DNA from: Hymenobacter sp. BT18
GTDB lineage: Bacteria; Bacteroidota; Bacteroidia; Cytophagales; Hymenobacteraceae
Direction of reading: 5' to 3'
Assembly: GCF_012273015.1 (NCBI RefSeq)
Contig: NZ_CP050954.1
Span: 4,318,001-4,382,000 of the forward strand
DNA length: 64,000 nt
The notes below the pieces were generated by a model. It saw only the letters and a list, made by a program, of their open reading frames with translations. It did not search any database and had not been told where the DNA came from. A program made the translations under genes and the position numbers. Shown one piece after another: positions 17,234-24,991 of the stretch (the first letter of the stretch is position 1; each line of letters opens with the position of its first letter).

Positions 17234-17558
17234 GGCTACCGAAATCGAGGCCCGGCACGTTGGGCAGTAGGCCGGAGGTCTTGCGCTTGAGTTCTTCCTT
17301 TGCCTGCTCGCCCACGTCCTGCAACACTTTGTTTACTGCCGCTACTACCAGGTCGGCCAGCATTTCGCGGTCCTGGCCCGTGAGCAGGCTTTCGTCAATA
17401 TCCAGCTTGAGCAGACGGCGCTGCCCGTTGGCCGTGGCTTTCACCAAGCCCCCGCCGGCTTCGGCCGTGGCGGTCAGGTATTGTAGTTCGTCCTGGGCTT
17501 GCTTCATTTTTTCCTGAAGCTCTTTCACCTTGCCCATCATGCCCATCATGTCAAACAT
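17223..17558 (-). CDS. YbaB/EbfC-family nucleoid-associated protein
   Basis: 111 residues, the usual length. It opens MFDMMGMMGKVKELQEKMKQ and has the family core GGGLVKATANGQRRLLKLDID, with DLVVAAVNKVLQDV. YbaB/EbfC proteins are small DNA-binding dimers. The GT2 gene begins inside its last codons (11-base overlap), so translation may be coupled. Confidence 0.9.
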   Translation of the reverse strand: MFDMMGMMGKVKELQEKMKQAQDELQYLTATAEAGGGLVKATANGQRRLLKLDIDESLLTGQDREMLADLVVAAVNKVLQDVGEQAKEELKRKTSGLLPNVPGLDFGSLGI

Positions 17559-17691
17559 AGTCTCGTCTGGTTAAGTAAGTGGTAAAAAGGTAGATGCCTG
17601 CAGGCTGCCCAGAGTTGCTTGAAGCAAGTAAACTAGGGCTTGCCGTTAGAGGGCGGGCAAAGGTACGCAACGCGGCATAGGCGGGACTTTT

Positions 17692-19614
17692 TTAACGCAA
17701 CAGCGTCACGGAGCCGTTCTGCACAACTGGCTGGCCGGTTTCATCGGTAGCCTCAAACCGGTACACGTACACGCCCGGCACCGGAGCAGCCCCCCGGATG
17801 CGGCCGTCCCACTTATCCTGGCGGCTGGTGCCCCGAAATACTTCCTGGCCGTTTCGGTCCCGCAGAATGAACAGGTACTTGGTCAGGAACTGCCCTTTCA
17901 CTTCCAGCACGTCGTTCAGGCCGTCCCCGTTCGGGGTGAAGGCAGTGGGCACGGTCACGCGCACGCGCCGCACTATCTGCACCACGTTGGAGTAGCTGAC
18001 CACGCCCGCGCTGGTGGTAGCTTCCACGCGGTAACGCAACACCTGCCGGTCGGCCGGGGGTGCTAGGTCCAGCACTTCCAGCCCATTGACGGGCTGACTA
18101 CGCAATACTTGTCCATCAGAAGCCAGCAGCAGCAGCTGATAGCGGGCACCCGTGCGGCCACCGTCCAAGGCGGTCCAGCGCAGCGCCACGGCATACTGGC
18201 CGGCTGCTTCCTGCTCCAGAGCGGTTAGGATAACAGGACAGGCAGCGGCACTGGGGGCCGAGGTCTGCCCGCAGGCGTCGCGTAGCAGCGCGGTGTAGCA
18301 CGCAGGCTGCTCCGTGGAGAGAGCAAGTGTGGAGTCGCGGAGCGTGGCCGGGGCAGTTCCCAGCTCTACGGTGGTCGTATTCTGCTCCCGGCGGAAGGTG
18401 GCCTGGCTTCCAGCGGGTGAGGGTGAGGCCGTGAGCACAACCCGGTTGCGCAGATCGAAGCTGGCCGTAAGCGTGGGTTTGGGCGGTGGCGGCCCAGTTA
18501 CAGCCCGCACGCTCACTTCATTAGAAGTGGCAGTGACAGACCCCGTCATGGCTACCACCCGATACGTGTAGTCGGAACCGCACAAGACGTCAGCATCGAC
18601 ATAATTAGTGGCCGAGCCGTTGAGTTGGGTAATGAGTTGGCCGTTTCGGCTGATCTGGAAGCTGGCAGGGGCGCCGCCAGTAGTCCAGCGCAGCTCGTTG
18701 CGGCCGGCTGCTGCACTGGCTGCCAGCTGCACGGCACAACCCGTGGCCGATACGTATTTCGCGCCTACCGACGCACAGGCATCCGTCAGCCGAAGCCGGA
18801 AACAGCCGCTGGCTGGGGCCGATGGTGCCACGTACGTGGTGGTACTGGCCGGTACTTTGGCCACCTGTCGAAAACCTCCCGGCTGTGCAGCATCGGCCAC
18901 TTCCAAAACGTACTGATACTGGTTTTGCAGGCCGGCAAAAGTGAACTGCACGCCCGCGTTCAATCCCGTGAGACTGGTGAGTTGAGGAGCTACCGGTGCC
19001 GGTAATGTGGGCAGAGGCTGGGTAGCGGTGCCCGTGCAAAGCCCCGCCACGGCGTAGCTGCCCCGCACCGTTACGCTGCTGGCCCCGGCCGGCACGGGGT
19101 AGTTGGCCGTAGTGCCGGCCGCAACGTTCTGGGCCGGGCCAGCGCCTATTTGCACCGTAAATCGGTCGTAGGTGCGGTCAGTCAGCGCAACCTGCACGGT
19201 ACCCGGGGCGCAGGCTTGTACCGTGAAGGTTGGGGCCGGCGTGGCGTAGACGGTAAATGTGCGGGAAAAGATGATGCCGGTGCCGGCACTGGAGTTGGTG
19301 TTCTGGGTAATGACGAGCTGCCCTGCCGTAGTGGGGGCCGTGCGGGTGGTAAGCGTATCCCCCGGCTGAAACCCCGTGCAGAGCGTGGCCGTGCCGAGCT
19401 GGTAATAAACTTTCTCGGGGTCGAGGGGGCGGCCGCTACAATCGCGCAGCCGGAAACGCTGGCCCGCGCAGAGTGCCGTCACTTCCTGGCGGGTTGCGGC
19501 ATCATATACTTTAAAGCAAGCCCCGGAGTTGGGCGTGTTCTGGCACTGGGCCACCCCACGCGTGCTTACCAGGGAAAGCAGTAGAACCAGAAGAAAAAAT
19601 GCCCGCAGCCGCAA
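17692..19614 (-). CDS. Secreted protein with Ig/FN3-like repeats and a gliding-motility C-terminal (T9SS type B) domain
   Basis: 640 residues with an N-terminal signal peptide (MRLRAFFLLVLLLSLVSTRGVAQC). Several Ser/Thr/Ala-rich beta-sandwich-like repeats follow. The C-terminus is a CHU_C type domain: VPTAFTPNGDGLNDVL, then VKGQFLTKYLFILRDRNGQEVF, DKWDGRI and GVYVYRFEATD. That domain directs export through the type IX secretion system, type B. The substrate or partner is not evident; adhesion or surface binding is typical. Cysteines in the N-terminal part could form disulfides. Confidence 0.85.
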   Translation of the reverse strand: MRLRAFFLLVLLLSLVSTRGVAQCQNTPNSGACFKVYDAATRQEVTALCAGQRFRLRDCSGRPLDPEKVYYQLGTATLCTGFQPGDTLTTRTAPTTAGQLVITQNTNSSAGTGIIFSRTFTVYATPAPTFTVQACAPGTVQVALTDRTYDRFTVQIGAGPAQNVAAGTTANYPVPAGASSVTVRGSYAVAGLCTGTATQPLPTLPAPVAPQLTSLTGLNAGVQFTFAGLQNQYQYVLEVADAAQPGGFRQVAKVPASTTTYVAPSAPASGCFRLRLTDACASVGAKYVSATGCAVQLAASAAAGRNELRWTTGGAPASFQISRNGQLITQLNGSATNYVDADVLCGSDYTYRVVAMTGSVTATSNEVSVRAVTGPPPPKPTLTASFDLRNRVVLTASPSPAGSQATFRREQNTTTVELGTAPATLRDSTLALSTEQPACYTALLRDACGQTSAPSAAACPVILTALEQEAAGQYAVALRWTALDGGRTGARYQLLLLASDGQVLRSQPVNGLEVLDLAPPADRQVLRYRVEATTSAGVVSYSNVVQIVRRVRVTVPTAFTPNGDGLNDVLEVKGQFLTKYLFILRDRNGQEVFRGTSRQDKWDGRIRGAAPVPGVYVYRFEATDETGQPVVQNGSVTLLR

Positions 19615-19716
19615 GTAGAAAAGCCGTTAAAAGAGGAAAACCATGCTTACTAAACGGCAAATGCCGGCAAAAGCTTTTGGCGCAAGTAAAATAATCGGGC
19701 TGATGGAAAATCAGAA

Positions 19717-19742
19717 CGTCCAGCCCTTTCCCGGACTGGACG
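19717..19742 (-). terminator. Weak hairpin after hutH
   Basis: The stem CGTCCAG / CTGGACG lies 26 bases beyond the hutH stop but lacks a T-run. The call is tentative. Confidence 0.3.
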
Positions 19743-19767
19743 CTCCGCGGGGGACCGGGGCGGGGAG

Positions 19768-21264
19768 TTATTGCCAGTGGTAGGTACGCACGAACTCGGC
19801 GGCGGCGTGCAGGTCGGGGTAAAGCATCCGGTCCTGGCTGACGAAACCCACGCGCTGGCGGAAATCCGCTATTACCTGTTCGAGGCGGGCGGAGGTACGA
19901 GCCGGGCGGCGGAAATCCAGGGCCTGCACGGCATTCATCAGCTCAATACCCAGCACCTGCTCCGTGTTCTGCACCACCCGCAGCGCCTTGGTGGCGGCGT
20001 TGGCGCCCATGCTCACGTGGTCTTCCTGCCCGTTGCTGCTCACAATGCTATCCACCGAAGCCGGCGTGCAGAGCTGCTTGCTCTGGCTCACGATGCCGGC
20101 GGCGGTGTACTGCGGAATCATAAAACCCGAGTTCAGCCCGGGCTCGGCCACCAGGAATGGCGGCAAGCCCCGCTGCCCCGAAACCAGCTGGTAGGTGCGG
20201 CGCTCCGATATAGATCCTAGCTCGGCCACCGCAATGGCCAGGAAGTCCAGCGCCAGGGCCAGCGGCTGCCCGTGGAAATTGCCGCCCGATAAGATGGCGT
20301 CGTCCTCCGGGAAAATATTCGGGTTGTCGGTCACAGCATTTACTTCCGTTTCCATTACCTGCGCTACGTAACTCAGCGCATCGCGGGAAGCACCGTGTAC
20401 CTGGGGCTGGCAGCGGAAGGAGTAGGGGTCCTGCACGGCCGTTTTGGGCTGGGCCTGCAGCTCGCTCCCGGCCAGCAGCTCCCGCAAGTGGGCGGCTACG
20501 GCCAGCTGCCCGGCGTGCGGCCGGATCTGGTGCAGCCGTTCGTCGAAGGGCTCCGGGCGGCCATCAAAGGCTTCCAACGATAACGCGCCGATGACATCGG
20601 CGGCCAGCGTGAGGCGCTGGGCGCGCAAGGTGCAGTGCACGCCGTAGGCCAACATGAACTGCGTGCCATTCAGTAAGGCTAGGCCTTCCTTGGCTTCGAG
20701 CTGTAGGGGCTGCCAGCTGAACAGGTGGAGGACGTCGGTGGCCTTCAGGTCGTAGCCCTGGTACTGCACGTTGCCCAGGCCCAGCAGGGGCAAACACAGG
20801 TGAGCCAGCGGCGCCAGGTCGCCGCTGGCTCCCAAAGAACCTTGCTGGTAGACCACGGGCAGAATGTCGCGGTTGTAGAAGTCGAGCAGGCGCTGGACCG
20901 TGCTGAGCTGCACCCCGCTGTGGCCGTAGCTAAGGCTGCGCGCTTTCAGCAGCAACATCAGTTTCACCAGTTCCGCGGGCACCGTCTCGCCGGTCCCGCA
21001 GGCGTGCGACATCATCAGGTTCACCTGCAGTTGGGCCCGCTCGGCCGGCGCAATACTGGTATTGCAGAGGGCCCCGAAGCCCGTGTTGATGCCGTAAATT
21101 GGGGCGTCGGACTGCTCTAGCCGGTCGTGGAGGTAGCGGTGGCAGGCGAGGATGCGCTCCTCGGCCTCGGAAGCCAGGGTGACGCGGTTGTTTTCGGTGA
21201 GCAGCTGCTGCAGCGCCGCAAGGGTGAGGTGCGTGCTGGGGCTAAGAGCGTGATTGGCGGACAT
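19768..21264 (-). CDS. hutH: Histidine ammonia-lyase
   Basis: 498 residues from the ATG at 21264. The MIO-forming tripeptide ASG is at residues 146-148, inside GSLGASGDLAPLAH. The active-site loop is YGINTGFG (57-64). QVHGASRDALSYV and QEDHVSMGANAATKA, conserved in the lyase family, are also present. It converts histidine to urocanate, the first step of histidine degradation. Other hut genes are not in the window. It is adjacent to hisS on the same strand, but a terminator lies between them. Confidence 0.93.
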   Translation of the reverse strand: MSANHALSPSTHLTLAALQQLLTENNRVTLASEAEERILACHRYLHDRLEQSDAPIYGINTGFGALCNTSIAPAERAQLQVNLMMSHACGTGETVPAELVKLMLLLKARSLSYGHSGVQLSTVQRLLDFYNRDILPVVYQQGSLGASGDLAPLAHLCLPLLGLGNVQYQGYDLKATDVLHLFSWQPLQLEAKEGLALLNGTQFMLAYGVHCTLRAQRLTLAADVIGALSLEAFDGRPEPFDERLHQIRPHAGQLAVAAHLRELLAGSELQAQPKTAVQDPYSFRCQPQVHGASRDALSYVAQVMETEVNAVTDNPNIFPEDDAILSGGNFHGQPLALALDFLAIAVAELGSISERRTYQLVSGQRGLPPFLVAEPGLNSGFMIPQYTAAGIVSQSKQLCTPASVDSIVSSNGQEDHVSMGANAATKALRVVQNTEQVLGIELMNAVQALDFRRPARTSARLEQVIADFRQRVGFVSQDRMLYPDLHAAAEFVRTYHWQ

Positions 21265-21304
21265 GGGTGGGTGGGAAAGCGGGCGAAGAAGCCAAAATTG
21301 CCAA

Positions 21305-21343
21305 AACAAACCCGGACTCGCACCATCCTGGCAAGTCCGGGTT
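21305..21343 (-). terminator. Terminator after hisS
   Basis: AACCCGGACT and AGTCCGGGTT form a perfect 10-base stem; on the minus strand it is followed by TGTTTTGG. It lies between hisS and hutH and overlaps the probable hutH promoter region. Confidence 0.7.
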
Positions 21344-21424
21344 CAGGAAGTAGGGCAGCCGTTCCTCGGAGAAAGAGTGTTGCCCCCGAGCGTTAGCGCC
21401 TCAGTTGAATTGTAGCTGGTGTAG

Positions 21425-22828
21425 CTATTTCGTCAGGGCGTCCAACACCGCATTCCACCCTAGTAACTGCTCTTGCCCGGTACTTAGCTCCTTGAGCTTG
21501 AATTGGCTGGCTGCTTGTTCCTCGGGGCCCTGCAGGAGCACATAAGGAATGCCCTTGGCGTCAGCATACTTAAACTGCTTGCCTAGCTTGGCCTCGTCGG
21601 GGTAAAGCTCGGCGGCCACTCCCGCCTCCCGCAGTTGGCGCAGAATGGGTAGTAGCTGGCGGCTGTTTTCCAGGTCGAAGGAGGCCAGCAGGCAGCGCGT
21701 GGTGGTGGCCACGGCCTCGGGGAACAGGTTGAGCTCTTCCAGGCAGTCGTAGAGGCGGTCTACCCCGAAAGAGAAGCCCACGCCCGACACGCCCGGCAGC
21801 CCGAAAGCCCCCGTGAGGTTGTCGTAGCGGCCGCCCCCGCTCACGCTGCCCATGTTTACGTTGTTGATCTTGATTTCGAAAATGCAGCCTGTATAGTAGG
21901 AGAGGCCGCGGGCCAGCGTGGGGTCAAACTCGAGGTGGTCGAAGTGGGTGAAGCCGAAGTCCTGGAGCAGTTGCTGCACCCGGCCTAACTCCTGCAGGCC
22001 TTTGTAGCTGCCATCGGCTTCGGTAGGCACCTGCGCGGCCGCAAAGGCGCTTTGCAGCTGCTGGAGCTTCTCGGCAAAGGAGCCTTGCACGCTCAGCAGC
22101 TCGAAAAGCCGCGCTACGGAAGCCTCCGAAAAGCCCCGCTCAAGCAGCTCCCGCGTTACGCCGTCCTGCCCAATCTTGTCGAGCTTGTCGATGGCCGTAA
22201 ACAGGTCTACTTCCGTGCCTTCGCCGCCCAGGGCCTGGTAGAAGGCACCCAGTACGCGGCGGTGGTTGATTTTAATCGTGTGCTCCGTCAGGCCTAGCGT
22301 GTTCAGCACTTCCGACATCATGAGCACAATTTCGGCTTCACAGAGCAGGGAGTCGGTACCTACCACGTCGGCGTCGCACTGGTAAAACTCGCGGTAGCGG
22401 CCCCGCTGGGGGCGGTCGGCGCGCCACACGGGCTGAATCTGGTAGCGCTTGAAGGGGAACGTGAGCGTGCCGCGGTTCATCACCACGTAGCGGGCGAAAG
22501 GCACCGTGAGGTCGTAACGCAGGCCTTTTTCGGCAATCTTAGGCAACACTTTTCTGGAGCCGGCCTCCAGGTCTTCGGCCGTAACGGCGGCGTTCTTCTT
22601 GTTCAGGAAATCACCCGAGTTCAGGACTTTGAACAGGAGCTGGTCACCCTCTTCGCCATATTTGCCAGTCAGCACCGACAGGTTTTCCATGGTAGGCGTT
22701 TCGAGCGGGGCGTAGCCAAACTTCTCGAACACGCGGCGAATTACGCCAAAAATGTAGTTGCGGCGGGCCACTACGGCCGGGCCAAAGTCGCGGGTACCTT
22801 GCGGGATGCTGGGTTTCTGAACGCTCAT
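21425..22828 (-). CDS. hisS: Histidyl-tRNA synthetase
   Basis: 467 residues of a class II aminoacyl-tRNA synthetase. The start IPQGTRDFGP is typical of HisRS. Motif 2 lies around the VWRADRPQRGRYREFYQCDAD region. The HisA signatures ARGLSYYTGCIFEI and GGRYDNL and the motif-3-like GVSGVGFSFGVDRLYD are present, and the C-terminal anticodon-binding domain begins near TRCLLASFD. It charges tRNA-His in the cytoplasm. Confidence 0.96.
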   Translation of the reverse strand: MSVQKPSIPQGTRDFGPAVVARRNYIFGVIRRVFEKFGYAPLETPTMENLSVLTGKYGEEGDQLLFKVLNSGDFLNKKNAAVTAEDLEAGSRKVLPKIAEKGLRYDLTVPFARYVVMNRGTLTFPFKRYQIQPVWRADRPQRGRYREFYQCDADVVGTDSLLCEAEIVLMMSEVLNTLGLTEHTIKINHRRVLGAFYQALGGEGTEVDLFTAIDKLDKIGQDGVTRELLERGFSEASVARLFELLSVQGSFAEKLQQLQSAFAAAQVPTEADGSYKGLQELGRVQQLLQDFGFTHFDHLEFDPTLARGLSYYTGCIFEIKINNVNMGSVSGGGRYDNLTGAFGLPGVSGVGFSFGVDRLYDCLEELNLFPEAVATTTRCLLASFDLENSRQLLPILRQLREAGVAAELYPDEAKLGKQFKYADAKGIPYVLLQGPEEQAASQFKLKELSTGQEQLLGWNAVLDALTK

Positions 22829-22915
22829 CGAATGCCAAAAATATGGGCGCGAAGGTACTCACACTTCCCGGCACTCGGATAGCCTTGCTCCTAAATAGGA
22901 TGTGGTTGCTGGGAC

Positions 22916-23263
22916 CTAGCCTTCTCGCTGCAGCAGGCGGTGAGCATCCAGCAAGGAAGGCAGTACTAAAGGCGCTTCGTCTGCGGGCAACTGCGCAAAC
23001 CGGGCCGTGGCTGACTGGGGTAGGTGACAGAGCACAAGCTGGCGGTGCTGGCAGCGCAGGGTGAAATCGTAAGCCAGGAGCAAGTCAATAGCATCCTCGG
23101 GCAGCTCGGTCAGCAAGCTGCAGTCCACGCAAATCAGGCGCTTTTCGCTGCGGCTGGCCCGGTGCAGGCCCCTGGCAAGCTTGTGCTGGTCGTTGGGGTC
23201 GAACTCCGGGGCCACAATCAGCAGATAACTATCCGGTAATTGCTCACGGTACACATCCATCAT
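22916..23263 (-). CDS. STAS-domain-like protein
   Basis: 115 residues. The pattern resembles a STAS (anti-anti-sigma) domain: a beta strand (SYLLIVAPEF), helix, then the RLICVDCSLLTELPEDAIDLLL loop, where the partner Ser is usually phosphorylated, and HRQLVLCHLP. The exact family is uncertain. Homologous proteins usually bind anti-sigma or phosphatase partners; none is seen in the window. It starts with two adjacent Met codons. It may also be a stand-alone STAS-fold regulator without phosphorylation. Confidence 0.5.
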   Translation of the reverse strand: MMDVYREQLPDSYLLIVAPEFDPNDQHKLARGLHRASRSEKRLICVDCSLLTELPEDAIDLLLAYDFTLRCQHRQLVLCHLPQSATARFAQLPADEAPLVLPSLLDAHRLLQREG

Positions 23264-23616
23264 GAGCCTTTAACGCCAGGCACTCAGGAAAAGTAACACC
23301 CGCTAAAAGGTGCTTAAATCGAATAATTTGCTCTTAGCTGAGCAGTAATTAGATGTAACTATATGATTTGCAAATAATAAAGAAAAATATATTTCCTTAA
23401 TTATTAGAACAAAATTTTATTGGTTGACAATAGTTTATAATGAAATAATTCAATAACAGGTATTGGGGTATGATAATAGTCTGGGGATAATACGCGCACC
23501 GCCCGACTGGCTGCCTCCGGGGAGAGCAGTTCGTCGGGCGGTTTCTTTCTGGTGCATAGCTACCACCAGAATCGTAAGCGAAAAGAGGCAGGGTGTTGTG
23601 CGGCGGTATTTGTTTA
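23264..23616. other. 353-base gap, AT-rich part with a plus-strand terminator
   Basis: 23330-23470 is unusually AT-rich for the window. It contains TTGACA with TATAAT close by, but the spacing is short. It is followed by a strong plus-strand terminator at 23499-23548. No protein gene is supported; a small RNA is possible. Confidence 0.4.
23499..23548 (+). terminator. Plus-strand terminator without an obvious upstream gene
   Basis: CCGCCCGAC and GTCGGGCGG form a 9-base stem followed by TTTCTTTC. No plus-strand coding gene precedes it. Confidence 0.7.
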
Positions 23617-24024
23617 CTAGCCTTGGGGCTGAGCAGTGCAGGCAGCCGCAGTAGCTTTTATGCTAGCGGCCTTAATAGGCTGCAGCGAGACGGTGCCCAC
23701 GGCAATGCGGGTCTGGACGCCATTGACCGTGATACGGGGCTGCTGAGGGCGGAAGCCCAGCACCGTGGTTGCGAGCTTGTACTTACCGAAAGGTACTTTG
23801 CCCACTTGAAAGGAACCATCAGCGCGGGTGGTGACCGTGCGGATAACGGCATTGTCGGTGGCGCGCAGAATGGCTACGGTAGCGCTGGGGATGGGCTCAT
23901 TGGTTTCCCCGTCGCGCAGGGTGCCCGTAACGGTGCCGTTGTAGAAAGTGCTGGCGGAGAGTTGCAGGCCGGCCAAAACGAAGGTGAAACCCAGGAGGAT
24001 GCGGTTGAAGGCGAAAGTTTTCAT
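23617..24024 (-). CDS. Small exported protein with a carboxypeptidase-regulatory-like domain
   Basis: 135 residues with an N-terminal signal (MKTFAFNRILLGFTFVLAGLQLSAS). One CarboxypepD_reg-like beta sandwich follows: VTGTLRDGETNEPIPSATVAI, then RADGSFQVGKVPFGKYKLAT. This is the module usually found at the N-terminus of Bacteroidota TonB-dependent receptors, here on its own. The role is unknown. Its upstream region shares a promoter and operator-like block with the TonB-dependent receptor gene, so the two are probably co-regulated. Confidence 0.78.
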   Translation of the reverse strand: MKTFAFNRILLGFTFVLAGLQLSASTFYNGTVTGTLRDGETNEPIPSATVAILRATDNAVIRTVTTRADGSFQVGKVPFGKYKLATTVLGFRPQQPRITVNGVQTRIAVGTVSLQPIKAASIKATAAACTAQPQG

Positions 24025-24225
24025 AGCTCAGAAAGACAAAAGAGAAGGCGGAGTGGGCGAGGAAAGAACTGGGCAGCCGCGGTTCTGCAGCAGTGGCTTC
24101 CTGAGCCCGAAGAGAAAGTAAAAGACAAGTCGGCAGGGCTGATGCTGGGTACCGAACGAAAACCGGAGGCCGGTTACTCTACCCATTTGAAAAGGACTTT
24201 CGCGTGATAGAGTAGAAGGAACAGA

Positions 24226-24261
24226 ACAAAGGTAATACTTACTACTATGCTTTGCAAGGTA
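24226..24261 (-). promoter_or_regulatory. Promoter with embedded operator, copy 1
   Basis: The -7 box TACCTTTG (complement of 24227-24234) and TTG of the -33 box (24255-24257) are 20 bases apart, the Bacteroidota consensus. The imperfect palindrome TACTATGCTTTGCAAGGTA (24243-24261) covers the spacer and the -33 box, as a repressor operator would. Confidence 0.65.
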
Positions 24262-24880
24262 CCTTTGAAAAATATTTTTTGTTTGTGTTTTTCTCGCTTT
24301 GTTGTCTACCCGTTGTAGTCAAAAAAGCGCTGGAATCAAGAAGAAGCGGAAGGGGAACGAAGCGGGGTAATATGGACAAGTGCCTACCACGAAGTGCTTT
24401 GTTACTCCATTAGATGGACGTTCTTACCCGAGGGTTGCCTAGAGCTTATCATTTTTTTCTAACACATCAGGCAATATAAAATTCAGGATTCCTGAAGGGG
24501 TTGCACTCAGCTTGAAAGAGTGGCACAAAGGTACCGGGTGGTGCCAGCGGCGTCAACCGCACGATGATGTGAGCCAGAGAGCTACAGGCCTAACATTATC
24601 CGGGCCGGTTATACAGCACCGGAAACGCCCACGACAGACTTTGCCAGCAGGCGGGCAGCGTGCCCTTTGTAGCTGCCCCAGGCAGCCGCGTACGGAGCCG
24701 GTAAAGAAGCCCACGGGTACCTTTTCACTGCCCCATTTGCCGTCAAACCGGCAAGCCTTCTTGAAGCATAGCTCCAGTGTTCCGAAAGCTAGCAGGCAGA
24801 AGGCAAGCACTGCGAGCAAGAAGGGGAGGAAGTTCCATTCAGCCAGTCGGGCCTCCGAGCGGCTGGCTGCCTTAACCCGG

Positions 24881-24920
24881 AAAAAAATACTGCCGGCCTC
24901 CAAAGGAAACCGGCAGTATA
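24881..24920 (-). terminator. Terminator after the TonB-dependent receptor gene
   Basis: ATACTGCCGG and CCGGCAGTAT form a perfect 10-base stem, followed on the minus strand by TTTTTTT. Confidence 0.85.
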
Positions 24921-24991
24921 ACAGCACAAGAAGAAATAGCGCAACGCAGCAACTCAGTACGCCTTTTTCGTTGTGCCTGGCGGGAGCTGTG

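Larger units (their letters stand above)
24025..24991. other. 967-base gap without a supported gene
   Basis: It contains the promoter block of the 23617 gene (24226-24261) and the terminator of the TonB receptor (24881-24920). A minus-strand reading frame (24553-25101) with two hydrophobic stretches overlaps the receptor end and crosses the terminator; it is not supported. No other structure was recognised. Confidence 0.4.
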
